64,000 bases of DNA, from contig JBCNVI010000008.1 of the NCBI GenBank assembly GCA_039630235.1, positions 1-64,000 on the forward strand, in the 5' to 3' direction. The DNA is from Candidatus Hydrothermales bacterium. Its GTDB lineage: Bacteria > Hydrothermota > Hydrothermia > Hydrothermales > JAJRUZ01. Below are positions 8,665 to 16,880 of the stretch, in pieces. The translations under genes and the position numbers were made by a program. The notes below the pieces were generated by a model. It saw only the letters and a program-made list of their open reading frames with translations, did not search any database and was not told the DNA's origin. The first letter of the stretch is position 1. Each line of letters opens with the position of its first letter.

Positions 8665-9103
8665 TAAGTTCCTTTATCTTTTTAACATCTAAATTTTTTA
8701 CAGGATTAAAATCAAAAAGACCGGCGGGTGCAAAATCACAAAGTCCGATACATTCGCACTCCCTAAAATCAAAATTTAATCTGTCTCTGTTATCTTTCAA
8801 ATACTCAATTATTTCATCTGCTCCCTCAAGTAAACAGGAAATGCCTCTACATACGTAAAGTATCCTTTTTTCACTTTTATCTAATGTTAGAAAATGATAA
8901 AAAGTGAGAGTTTCATAGATTCGGTTTTCATTTATTTTTAATATTTCTGCAATCTCTTTTATCCTCTCTTTTTTTATATAACCCTCTGTATCTTGAATCA
9001 TATTCAAAACAGGGATGAGAGAAAGTGCTGTATTACCATTGTAATACTCGATAATTTCTAAGATCTTTGATCTTATATTATCACTCGAGCTTAAACTCTT
9101 CAT
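8651..9103 (-). CDS. nuoE: [2Fe-2S] NuoE-type subunit (150 aa)
   Basis: Thioredoxin-like [2Fe-2S] ferredoxin that partners NuoF. An N-terminal helical domain (LIPVLNMIQDTEGYI) is followed by the ligands C85-x4-C90 and C118-x3-C122 (ECECIGLCDFAP). The gene start lies inside the 3' end of pilT (23-nt overlap), and its end overlaps nuoF. The length is normal for the family. Confidence 0.9.
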   Translation of the reverse strand: MKSLSSSDNIRSKILEIIEYYNGNTALSLIPVLNMIQDTEGYIKKERIKEIAEILKINENRIYETLTFYHFLTLDKSEKRILYVCRGISCLLEGADEIIEYLKDNRDRLNFDFRECECIGLCDFAPAGLFDFNPVKNLDVKKIKELNEKV

Positions 9104-10193
9104 CCCAAACTTCTGCAGTTGTTTTTATACCTTTTAGCTTTAATTTAAATTCCTCAGGATTTGTGACATTTTCAAGGGCATCTTCAAAAGTAATAAGTTT
9201 TTCTTTATAAAGTTTTAGGATAGATTGATCAAAGGTTTGCATCTTATACTCGTAGTATCCTTCTTCAATTGCTTGAGGTATTTCTAAAGTTCTAGTTTCA
9301 TCTATTATAAGTTCTTTAATTCTCGGAGTATTTATGAGGATTTCAACAGCTGGAACCCTTCCTTTACCATCTGCTCTTGGTATTAATCTTTGAGAAATCA
9401 CAGCAACAAGGGTTGAAGCAAGCATTATCCTTATATGTTGATGTTGATGAGGAGGATAAAAAGATATAATCCTATTTATAGTTTCGGTTGCATTCAAAGT
9501 ATGAAGTGTAGACATTACAAGATGACCTGTATCTGCAGCCTTTATTGCAGTATCCATAGTAGCTTTATCTCTTATCTCCCCAATGAGAATAACATCAGGA
9601 TCTTGCCTTAATACATACTTAAGTGCAGAAGCAAAAGAAAAAGTATCACTACCTACCTCCCTTTGCGAAATAATTGATTTTTCATCCTTAAATAAAAATT
9701 CAATCGGATCCTCTATTGTTATTATATGCCTTGATCTATTTAAATTTATATAATTTACCATAGCCGCAAGAGTAGTAGACTTACCACTACCTGTTGTTCC
9801 TGTGACAAGTATTAGGCCTCTGGGACTCATACATATTTCCTTTAAAACTGGAGGCAAATTAAGCTCCTCAAAAGTTTTTATGTTAGTTGGTATTGCCCTC
9901 ATTACGATCGAAATACTTCCTCTTTGAATGAAACAGTTAACTCTAAACCTACCTAAACCTGGTACACCTATGGCAAAATCAATTTCCTTTCTTGAAATAA
10001 ATCTTTTTTGTTGTTCCTCAGTCATTAATACCTTTGCTATTTCGGTCAAATCCTTAGGAGTTAGAGGTTCTGTGTTTAACCTGACAAGCTTTCCATGTAT
10101 CCTGTAAATTGGGGGCAAACCTGCCTTTAAATGTAAGTCAGATGCCTCCTCCTCAATCATTTTTTTCAATAAAAATTTTAAATCTACAGCCAT
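9081..10193 (-). CDS. pilT: type IV pilus twitching/retraction ATPase PilT (370 aa)
   Basis: Hexameric secretion-type ATPase that depolymerises pili. Visible motifs are Walker A GTTGSGKST (132-140), the Asp box ITIEDPIEF, Walker B VILIGEIRD (201-209), and the His box STLHTLNATETINRI. The LISQRLIPR-type segment (VISQRLIPRADGKGRVP) and PAVEILINTPRIKELI fit PilT better than PilB. The C-terminal AIRAI-like motif is not obvious; the tail is E/K rich. No other pilus gene is in the window. It follows accB by one base and overlaps nuoE. Confidence 0.9.
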   Translation of the reverse strand: MAVDLKFLLKKMIEEEASDLHLKAGLPPIYRIHGKLVRLNTEPLTPKDLTEIAKVLMTEEQQKRFISRKEIDFAIGVPGLGRFRVNCFIQRGSISIVMRAIPTNIKTFEELNLPPVLKEICMSPRGLILVTGTTGSGKSTTLAAMVNYINLNRSRHIITIEDPIEFLFKDEKSIISQREVGSDTFSFASALKYVLRQDPDVILIGEIRDKATMDTAIKAADTGHLVMSTLHTLNATETINRIISFYPPHQHQHIRIMLASTLVAVISQRLIPRADGKGRVPAVEILINTPRIKELIIDETRTLEIPQAIEEGYYEYKMQTFDQSILKLYKEKLITFEDALENVTNPEEFKLKLKGIKTTAEVWDEEFKLE

Positions 10194-10194
10194 T

Positions 10195-10686
10195 TTAAAC
10201 TAATTCTATCTTAAATAACTTTTGACCATATTCAACTGGTTCACCGTTTTTCACTAATATTTCTCTCACAATTCCTTCAACGTCTGATTCTATTTCGTTC
10301 ATTATTTTCATAGCCTCAATAATACATAAAACTTGACCTGGTCTTACTTTTGATCCCACCTCAACATAGGGTTCAGCGTCAGGAGCAGGTGCCCTATAAA
10401 ATGTACCAACAAGAGGTGCAACTACATAATAAAACTTATCTTCTTTCTCCTCCGGTTCTTTTTTTACTTCCTCTACTTTCTTTATTTCCTCTATTTTTCT
10501 GACTTCTCTTTCAATAGTCACACCCTCCTCTTGTAACCTTTCTATCCTGTGTTTACTAGGTGCCTCCCTTTCTTTTTTTATCAAATGAATCTTAAAAAAG
10601 GGTTTTTTTATCTCTATTTCTGTTAAACCGCTTTTTTCCATCAATTCAATCAATCTTTCAATTTTTTTTATATCCTTATCTTTCAT
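10195..10686 (-). CDS. accB: biotin carboxyl carrier protein of acetyl-CoA carboxylase (163 aa)
   Basis: Carries the biotin used by acetyl-CoA carboxylase in fatty acid synthesis. The C-terminal biotinyl domain has EAMKIMNEIESD with the acceptor Lys127, preceded by VGTFYRAPAPDAEPYVEVG. The N-terminal ~45 residues form the helical AccB N-domain (IKKIERLIELMEKSGLTEIEI), and a Glu/Lys-rich linker (~45-80) joins the two. The ATG overlaps the stop of efp (ATGA). The partner accC is at 28259-29605, in a different operon. Confidence 0.93.
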   Translation of the reverse strand: MKDKDIKKIERLIELMEKSGLTEIEIKKPFFKIHLIKKEREAPSKHRIERLQEEGVTIEREVRKIEEIKKVEEVKKEPEEKEDKFYYVVAPLVGTFYRAPAPDAEPYVEVGSKVRPGQVLCIIEAMKIMNEIESDVEGIVREILVKNGEPVEYGQKLFKIELV

Positions 10687-11231
10687 GCTCTTTCGATATA
10701 TTCTCCAGTTCTTGTATCTACTTTAATTTTTTCTCCCTCTTTTATATAAAGCGGAACCTTAACAACAAGACCTGTTTCTAACTTTGCAGGTTTTGAACCA
10801 CCAGAAGCAGTGTCACCCCTTACTCCAGGATCAGTCTCAACAACCTCTAAAACAACAGCTGTTGGCAAAACTATTCCAACAGCCTTTTCATCTATAAACT
10901 GCACCTTAACATCCTGTCCCTCCTTTAAATATAAAAGATAATCCTTTATTTTCTCTTTAGATAAAATTATTTCTTCACATTTCTCAGAATCATAAAAAAT
11001 ATAATTTTCCCCGTCTGTATAGGAGAAAGTTGCCTCTCTTTCTCTTAATTCTACTTCTTCAAAGTGATCAGATTCTCTTAATGTTTTCTCGAGAACTTGA
11101 CCAGTTTCTATATTCTTTAGCTTAGTCTTTATGTAAGCATGACCTCTACCAAGCATTACATGCTGAAAATCTATCACTTCATAAAATTTTCCTTCTAACT
11201 TTATCACCATTCCACGCCTTAAATCTGGCAT
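10683..11231 (-). CDS. efp: translation elongation factor P (182 aa)
   Basis: Relieves ribosome stalling at polyproline motifs. It has the three-domain KOW/OB/OB layout, and the GDTASGGSKPAKLETGL signature is present. The tip of the first domain reads MLGRGHAY: the residue at the usual modified-Lys position is Arg29. In other bacteria Arg at the tip is rhamnosylated by EarP, but no EarP is encoded here. The gene heads efp-accB-pilT-nuoE-nuoF. 58 nt separate it from the peptidase gene upstream. Confidence 0.95.
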   Translation of the reverse strand: MPDLRRGMVIKLEGKFYEVIDFQHVMLGRGHAYIKTKLKNIETGQVLEKTLRESDHFEEVELREREATFSYTDGENYIFYDSEKCEEIILSKEKIKDYLLYLKEGQDVKVQFIDEKAVGIVLPTAVVLEVVETDPGVRGDTASGGSKPAKLETGLVVKVPLYIKEGEKIKVDTRTGEYIERA

Positions 11232-11289
11232 TTTTAATCACTTCTTAAAATATTATTTTAGGGTTTGAACCTTTTAAGATTTTAATATT

Positions 11290-12405
11290 TTAAATTTTTA
11301 ATAGCTTCTTTGTAAACTTTGTTAAGACGTTTACTTTTCCCATTTTATCTATGTAGACTAAATCCTCAATTCTAACTCCACCCTTTTTTTCTAAATAGAT
11401 CCCAGGTTCTATTGTGAACACAAATCCCCTTTCGATAACCTCATTTCCTCTCTGAGATACAGAGGGCTTCTCATGAATTTCAATACCGACACCATGACCG
11501 AGTCCATGGCCAAACTTTTCTCCGAACCCTTTCCTTGTAATATAATCCCTTGCTAAGCTATCCACATCTTTAGCTTTCATACCTATTTTTATTTTATCTT
11601 CAACCATCAAAACTGAATCTAATACAACTTTATAAATTTCTTTAAACCAGTCAGGTGGATTTTCACCAACCCAAAAGGTTCTTGTCATATCTGAACAGTA
11701 GCCTTTATAAATACTTCCTATATCTATAAGAAGGGGGACTCCCTTTTTTATTACCACGTTTCTAGGTTTTGCGTGAGGTAAAGCCGAGTTTGAACCAGAT
11801 GCTACAATTGGAGGAAAGGCAAGTCCCAGTCCCTTCTTTTTTATCATATATTCAATTTCAATTGCTAAATCTTTCTCTTTTGTTTTGCCAGGTCTTAAAA
11901 TATCAAGAGCCCTCCTTAAAACTTTTTCACAAAACCTTTGAGCCTTTATAATTTTTTTCACCTCATCCTCAGTTTTATATAACCTCAAATTTAAAACTGG
12001 TGATTCAATTACCTTAACCTTAATTTTTTTCTTTTTGAAACTGTTATATAGATCAAAAGTAAATGATTCCCTCTCACAGAGCACACTTTTTTTTCTCTCA
12101 TCTAAAAGCTCATATATTTCATCAAATTTTTTTATAATAACAATTTCAAAATCCTTACTTACTTCCTTTTTAGACTGTAATTTGTAGCGAAAATCAGTTA
12201 TGAAATAATTTTTTCTTTCTGTCAAAAGAACATAACCTGATGAACCTGTAAAACCAGTTAAATAAAAGACATTTGGCAAACTGTTAATAAAAAGAGCATC
12301 TGCCTCATTTAATTCTATTACTCTCTTTAGATATTTAACTCGATCTTTTGAGAAAATTAATCCACTCGATAAAACTTCTAAAGTTTTTTTCTTCAACTTT
12401 TTCAT
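11290..12405 (-). CDS. M24 family Xaa-Pro aminopeptidase (about 350-371 aa)
   Basis: Metallopeptidase of the creatinase/aminopeptidase P type. It has an N-terminal domain with LPNVFYLTGFTGSSG, then the pita-bread fold with metal ligands in LLIDIGSIYKGYCSDMTRTFW (two Asp), FGHGLGHGVGIEIHEKP (His), VFTIEPGIYLE (Glu) and GGVRIEDLVYI (Glu). The start is uncertain. The frame is open to an ATG at 12474, deep inside the preceding TPR gene, and the ATG at 12405 still overlaps it by 71 nt. By homology the protein should begin near ~12360, where only an ATT (12357) is in frame. I list 12405 as a compromise. Confidence 0.88.
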   Translation of the reverse strand: MKKLKKKTLEVLSSGLIFSKDRVKYLKRVIELNEADALFINSLPNVFYLTGFTGSSGYVLLTERKNYFITDFRYKLQSKKEVSKDFEIVIIKKFDEIYELLDERKKSVLCERESFTFDLYNSFKKKKIKVKVIESPVLNLRLYKTEDEVKKIIKAQRFCEKVLRRALDILRPGKTKEKDLAIEIEYMIKKKGLGLAFPPIVASGSNSALPHAKPRNVVIKKGVPLLIDIGSIYKGYCSDMTRTFWVGENPPDWFKEIYKVVLDSVLMVEDKIKIGMKAKDVDSLARDYITRKGFGEKFGHGLGHGVGIEIHEKPSVSQRGNEVIERGFVFTIEPGIYLEKKGGVRIEDLVYIDKMGKVNVLTKFTKKLLKI

Positions 12406-13777
12406 CCTCAACAGTCTCCTTTGTTGTTTGCTCTTTAACAGTTTCTTCCACTTTTGCTTCTTCAAAATCTTCAAAGAGCCTCTTAATCTCCTCCGGAATC
12501 TCTATAGCTTCCCTTTTTTTCTCCATCTCTTCAATTTCTTCTTTTTTCTCAATTTCTTCTATTTTGATATCAACTTTTTCCTCTCTCTCAGTTAGTTCAG
12601 CAAAATCAATTTTTTCAGTAGACTTCTCAATAAAAATCTCCTCTATACTTTCAGAGGGTCTCTCAGGTTCCTTTAAAATTTCGCCTAAAGATAGGGGCTC
12701 TCTTTCTTCTATGATTAACTCTTCTTCCTTTTTTTCTTCCTCAATTTTTATGTCCTCTTCAATTTTTATGTCCTCCATAAACTGTGAAGGATGGCCACTC
12801 AGTTTAACCTCTTTCTCTTCAAGAATCTCTTTTATATCCCTAACTTCATCAGACTTTACTATATCTTCAAAATCCTCCTTTAAAGAAGTAACTTCTTCTC
12901 CTGCAATCCTATCTTCACTAAAAGCGCTTTCTGAAAATATCTTATCCTCTATTTCACCAAACAAACCTTCTTCTAGTAAAGTACTTTCAGTTTTTTTCTC
13001 TTCAAACTCTCCTAAAAACTCATTTTCATAGGAAATATCACTATCAATTAAGCTTTCTTCTTCAATCTTTATTTCAGGTTCCTCTTTCTTTAAATCAGTA
13101 AGACTTACATATCTCTCTTCGCTTTCTTTATTGAGCTCGCTCTCTACAAACTTAAACTTTTCAAACTTTATTTCTTCTTCCTTTTCACCCTCTATTTCTC
13201 TCAAAATTTCTTTTGCCTCTTCCAAGATCTCAGACGATTCAACTTGAATTGAAGCTAACTCTTTATCTTCAAGCAAATCTAAAAGTGGCTCATCAAAAGA
13301 CGAAAGAAATTCAGGAGTTTTTTGTTCTATTTCAATTAACTTTTCCTCTTCTAACTTTAACTTACTTATCTTCTCTTCCAATTCTCTTATTTTATCTTCA
13401 ACTTCTGAAGTTAGTGGATCAAGATCATAAAGCCTTTTATAAGCCCAGAGAGCTTCTTCTTCCTTACCTAATTTTTCACAGGTTTCAGCTAAAAGCCTTA
13501 ATCCAACTATGTGGTTTTCATCCAATTCAACAAGCTTTTTTAAGCTTTCTCTTGCCAACTCTAATTCGTTTCTCTCAAGATGGATTTTTGCTCTTATGTA
13601 GTAAGCAACAGGATAATTAGGATTAAATTTTAAGCCCTCCTCAAGAACCCTTAGAGCTTCATCGTACATTTTTCTTTTCCTATAGGCATCAGCTAAATTT
13701 GCAAAGGTCTTAGATTGCTTTCCCTCCCTCTCCCACTTTTGATAAAGTTCTTCAATCTCCCTAAATTCTCCTTTCAT
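12335..13777 (-). CDS. TPR protein with long acidic Glu/Lys-rich tail (480 aa)
   Basis: Residues ~1-135 hold three to four TPR units (AYRKRKMYDEALRVLEEGLK; NPNYPVAYYIRAKIHLERNE). The remaining ~340 residues are very acidic, low-complexity Glu/Lys/Ile with short internal repeats (IKIEED, IKIEEE), probably disordered or coiled. No signal peptide or membrane segment is seen, so it is probably cytoplasmic and works as a scaffold (inference). It starts 36 nt after the nuoL stop, and its 3' end overlaps the peptidase gene. A long open frame on the opposite strand is an artefact of the Glu-rich codons. Confidence 0.75.
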   Translation of the reverse strand: MKGEFREIEELYQKWEREGKQSKTFANLADAYRKRKMYDEALRVLEEGLKFNPNYPVAYYIRAKIHLERNELELARESLKKLVELDENHIVGLRLLAETCEKLGKEEEALWAYKRLYDLDPLTSEVEDKIRELEEKISKLKLEEEKLIEIEQKTPEFLSSFDEPLLDLLEDKELASIQVESSEILEEAKEILREIEGEKEEEIKFEKFKFVESELNKESEERYVSLTDLKKEEPEIKIEEESLIDSDISYENEFLGEFEEKKTESTLLEEGLFGEIEDKIFSESAFSEDRIAGEEVTSLKEDFEDIVKSDEVRDIKEILEEKEVKLSGHPSQFMEDIKIEEDIKIEEEKKEEELIIEEREPLSLGEILKEPERPSESIEEIFIEKSTEKIDFAELTEREEKVDIKIEEIEKKEEIEEMEKKREAIEIPEEIKRLFEDFEEAKVEETVKEQTTKETVEDEKVEEKNFRSFIEWINFLKRSS

Positions 13778-13813
13778 ACTTAAATTTTAAATTTTAGAGA
13801 AAAAAAAGTCAAC

Positions 13814-15613
13814 CTATAAAGCATAATATAAAACGAGGAAAAAAAGTAGAATTAAAAGAGTAATGTAAAAAGAGGGTTTTCTAACAAAAAACTTATACAT
13901 AAGTTTTCCTTTTAAATAGGTAAGTTTAGCTAAACCCTCTACTAAAATGATGTCAATAAAACCACGATCAAAAAGCTTAGATATGTAGTTAGAAATTAAA
14001 ACAAAAAAATTGTAAAGAGCTCTGGAAACAAAAAAGTCATAATAAAAACCTGATTTTAATAAACTTGCTAATTTTTTAAACCTTTCAGGACTATATTGGA
14101 TTTTATTTAAATATATCTGAAATGAAAAATAACCACCTAAAACTGATAAAAATAAAGGCAAAAATTGATAGATGATTGGATTTTTAATGTGAATTTCACT
14201 TTCTAAAACGCTAAAATAAAATTTTTCAAATATGGGGAGTCCTGTCAAAATTACGAAAAAAGACAAAAGAAAGAGGGATATGTTCATGAGTGAATCAATT
14301 TTTCCGTATTCTTTCTTTTCTTCTTCTCCTTCAAAGGTTAGGGCGTATCCCCTCATTATATAAAAAGAAGTTATAAATGCACCAAGACAAGCTAGTAAAA
14401 ATAAATAAAAATTACTAAAGGAGGCATTTATCAAAAGTTCTTTACTTATAAAACCACCAGTCAAGGGAAAACCAATCAAAGCCAATGCCCCTAGTAAAAA
14501 ACTATAGGAAGTAAAAGGATGAACCTTTCTTATTCCTCTTGTTTCATATATATCTATTTTTTTGTGTATAAGATGCATAACATTGCCTGAGGATAAAAAT
14601 AAAAGCGCCTTAAAGAAAGCATGAGTTAAAAGATGAAGGAAGGCAAGATATTTAAAACCTATTCCTATACCAAAAAACATATAACCAATCTGTGATATGG
14701 TAGAGTAAGCTAATATTTTTTTAAGATCTCTTTCAAAGCAAGCTATAAGTCCAGATAAGAGAAAACTTACTACAGAAATAAAAATTATTATGTTCAAAAT
14801 GTCTGGATAAAGAGTAAATAAGGGAAATATTCTTATAAAAAGCCATACACCGGCTGTTACCATGGTAGCTGCATGAATTAAAGCTGAAACAGGAGTAGGA
14901 CCTTCCATTGCATCAGGTAGCCATATATAAAAGGGAAACTGAGCCGATTTACCGCAAGCCGCTATAATCGCGAAAAATAAAAGATAGGGTAAGAGGGGAT
15001 GCCTTGTTGCCCCCTCTAAAGGCGCTATATCAAAGGTGTTAAAAATTTTATAATAAATCAAAAGAAAGAGTATAAAGCCAAAATCAGCAAGTCTTGTAAT
15101 TAAAAAAGCTTTAGTTCCTGCTCTTGCTGCATCAAGTCTCCAAGATTCATAGGAAATTAATAGGTAAGAACAGACACCAACACCCTCCCAACCTATAAAC
15201 ATTAAGAGAAAATTTCCTGAATAAACAATAACTAACATGAAAAATACAAAAAGATTTAAAAAGGCAAAATACCTGTAAGGTGATTCATCTTTTTCCATAT
15301 AACTAGAAGAGTATAGATGAATAATAGATGAGACAAGAGTTACCATAAGTCCCATTAGAAAACTTATTCTGTCAAGAGTTAAAGAAAAGTAAACTTCAAT
15401 ATCCGAAAAGATTATGAAGGGAATATATATAAACTCCTTCTTATCTATATCAGTTAGAAAAAAATGAGATAAAAAGGAGAGAAAAACAAAGAAAGTAGCC
15501 AAAAGACCTGCTTTTTTTGAGTCCCTTATTCCTAAAACTGCTTGAATTACTGAGCCAATGAGGGGAAGAAGTATTATAGCTAAAAGCACTAAACTAGATA
15601 TCATAGTTGTCAC
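13814..15613 (-). CDS. nuoL: NADH-quinone oxidoreductase subunit L (599 aa)
   Basis: Antiporter-like proton-pumping membrane subunit of Complex I. It shows the proton-conducting core motifs FIGWEGVGVCSYLLI, ACGKSAQFPFYIWLPDAMEGPTPVSALIHAATMVTAGV, AYSTISQIGYM and FKALLFLSSGNVMH. About sixteen hydrophobic segments are visible, including the C-terminal one after a long polar stretch that would be the lateral helix. It overlaps nuoK by 20 nt. The cluster ends here: the next gene is a TPR protein, not nuoM. Confidence 0.95.
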   Translation of the reverse strand: MTTMISSLVLLAIILLPLIGSVIQAVLGIRDSKKAGLLATFFVFLSFLSHFFLTDIDKKEFIYIPFIIFSDIEVYFSLTLDRISFLMGLMVTLVSSIIHLYSSSYMEKDESPYRYFAFLNLFVFFMLVIVYSGNFLLMFIGWEGVGVCSYLLISYESWRLDAARAGTKAFLITRLADFGFILFLLIYYKIFNTFDIAPLEGATRHPLLPYLLFFAIIAACGKSAQFPFYIWLPDAMEGPTPVSALIHAATMVTAGVWLFIRIFPLFTLYPDILNIIIFISVVSFLLSGLIACFERDLKKILAYSTISQIGYMFFGIGIGFKYLAFLHLLTHAFFKALLFLSSGNVMHLIHKKIDIYETRGIRKVHPFTSYSFLLGALALIGFPLTGGFISKELLINASFSNFYLFLLACLGAFITSFYIMRGYALTFEGEEEKKEYGKIDSLMNISLFLLSFFVILTGLPIFEKFYFSVLESEIHIKNPIIYQFLPLFLSVLGGYFSFQIYLNKIQYSPERFKKLASLLKSGFYYDFFVSRALYNFFVLISNYISKLFDRGFIDIILVEGLAKLTYLKGKLMYKFFVRKPSFYITLLILLFFLVLYYAL

Positions 15614-15866
15614 TTTCTCTTTCTTTTGTTAATATTAAAAGGATAGAAAGACCAATGACTGTCTCTGCCGCAACTACAGCAAGCACATAAATGAAAAAAT
15701 TAGAATATTCAAATCCCTTTTCTTTTATATTCATTGCAAATAAAATTAAAAGAGAATTAAAGGCAATTTCCATAGCAATTAAAAAATAAACAAAACTCCT
15801 CTTAAGTAGAATTATTAGTAGAGAAATAAAAAAGGTGAGAATTACTGAGAAAATCTCAATGTTCAT
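15594..15866 (-). CDS. nuoK: NADH-quinone oxidoreductase subunit K (90 aa)
   Basis: Small three-helix membrane subunit of Complex I. The two conserved membrane Glu residues are in AMEIAFNSLLILF and VVAAETVIGLSILL. Slightly shorter than the usual ~100 residues. Overlaps nuoJ (11 nt) upstream and nuoL downstream. Confidence 0.93.
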   Translation of the reverse strand: MNIEIFSVILTFFISLLIILLKRSFVYFLIAMEIAFNSLLILFAMNIKEKGFEYSNFFIYVLAVVAAETVIGLSILLILTKERESDNYDI

Positions 15867-16305
15867 CTTTAATTAAAATATAAGAACCAATAATTGCGAT
15901 GAGAAGCAAAATTGAAACAAGCTCAAAACCTATAAAATCTTTTATGATAATTTCACTAAACTTTTTATCATCAAAGTAAGTTTCACTCTTTCCAAAAAGT
16001 GAGGAAAGTCTTAAAGAAAAAAATACTAAAAGATAGGTTAGAAGAACATAAAGAACAATCTTTGCCTTACTCTCTTTAAATTCTTCTTTTATTCTTAAGA
16101 GGGGTAAAAGAAATACGAAAATGACAAGAATCGAACCAAGATAAAGTAAAAGCACTAAAAGTCCAAAAAAGTTAAGTTTTAAGTAAAAGTATAAAAGAGA
16201 GGTGACGAAAATATTGAGAAAAAAGAAGAAAAGTAAATGGGTGTACTTTCTTGAAATTAGTATAAAGAAAGCTGTAATTGGTAACAATAAGAATATGATC
16301 TTCAT
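15856..16305 (-). CDS. nuoJ: NADH-quinone oxidoreductase subunit J (149 aa)
   Basis: Hydrophobic protein with about five transmembrane segments and the NuoJ-type core LLLYLGSILVIFVFLLPLLRI (compare the family's L-x-Y-x-G-A-I-x-V-L-F-x-F). Its position between nuoI and nuoK is decisive. The start overlaps the nuoI stop by 4 nt. Shorter than many NuoJ proteins and otherwise divergent. Confidence 0.88.
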   Translation of the reverse strand: MKIIFLLLPITAFFILISRKYTHLLFFFFLNIFVTSLLYFYLKLNFFGLLVLLLYLGSILVIFVFLLPLLRIKEEFKESKAKIVLYVLLTYLLVFFSLRLSSLFGKSETYFDDKKFSEIIIKDFIGFELVSILLLIAIIGSYILIKDEH

Positions 16306-16805
16306 ACAAAGGGGGTTTCTTCTTTAGGTAACACAACGGGTGTTCCCTTTGGATCTCCCTTTCTTTCAAAGGAAAGCCAAGCACGTTTTGAGAGAGTCTG
16401 AGCAGGGTCAAGTAATCTATCTTTTGTTAAAACTATTTCTCTTCTTGAGTAGCCAGCAAGTTCAAAAAATTTATCCATAACAAGAGCCTCAGTAGGACAA
16501 GCTTCAACACAGAAACCACAGAGTATACACCTTCCATAATCTATCTCGTATACTTTAGCGTATCTTTCAGAGTGAGAAACAGGATTTTCTGGATCGTTTT
16601 CAGCAGCTTCAATATAAATTGCGTCTGTGGGGCAAGCGCCTGCACAGAGCATACAACCTATACATCTTTCAAGACCATTTTCCCACCTTTGAAGTCTATG
16701 AACCCACCTTGCCCTATAAGGAAGAGTCTTTCTTTTTTCAGGATAGGTGATAGTAACTTTCCTTTTAAAAAAATACTTCAAAGTCAAAAAAAGAGCTTTT
16801 AACAT
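16302..16805 (-). CDS. nuoI: NADH-quinone oxidoreductase subunit I, 2x[4Fe-4S] (167 aa)
   Basis: Peripheral-arm ferredoxin subunit that passes electrons toward quinone. Two clusters are visible: CIGCMLCAGACPTDAIY and CILCGFCVEACPTEALV, followed by the family-typical FFELAGYSRREIVLTKDRL. It is first in the nuoI-J-K-L run. TATAAT lies only 5 nt before the ATG, so the message may be leaderless. Confidence 0.95.
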   Translation of the reverse strand: MLKALFLTLKYFFKRKVTITYPEKRKTLPYRARWVHRLQRWENGLERCIGCMLCAGACPTDAIYIEAAENDPENPVSHSERYAKVYEIDYGRCILCGFCVEACPTEALVMDKFFELAGYSRREIVLTKDRLLDPAQTLSKRAWLSFERKGDPKGTPVVLPKEETPFV

Positions 16806-16810
16806 CCCTT

Positions 16811-16840
16811 ATTATAAGAAAAAAAAGTGTCTCTTTTCAT
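16811..16840 (-). promoter_or_regulatory. predicted promoter of nuoI, leaderless-type
   Basis: TATAAT at 16816-16811 is followed by AAGGG and then the nuoI ATG at 16805. A weak -35 (ATGAAA, 16840-16835) lies 18 nt upstream. Transcription would start at or next to the A of the start codon. The rest of the 75-nt gap to the C25 peptidase gene holds nothing else I can name. Confidence 0.5.
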
Positions 16841-16880
16841 AGTTCTCTCCATCTAAATGGCCTTTTCTCTGCAAGAGATT

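Noticed and set aside
12740-12780. A short direct repeat (TTCAATTTTTATGTCCTC twice) as a possible mobile-element or regulatory repeat.
   Set aside because: It encodes tandem IKIEED units of the acidic tail and is part of the low-complexity protein.
12348-13031. A long open frame on the plus strand (227 codons) rich in Ser and Phe.
   Set aside because: It lies antisense to the Glu/Lys-rich TPR protein. Glu-rich codons read backward as Ser/Phe/Leu without stops, and it has no family features.
16806-16880. A small gene or RNA in the gap between nuoI and the C25 peptidase gene.
   Set aside because: No open frame with a ribosome site and no stable structure was seen; the gap is explained by the nuoI promoter.
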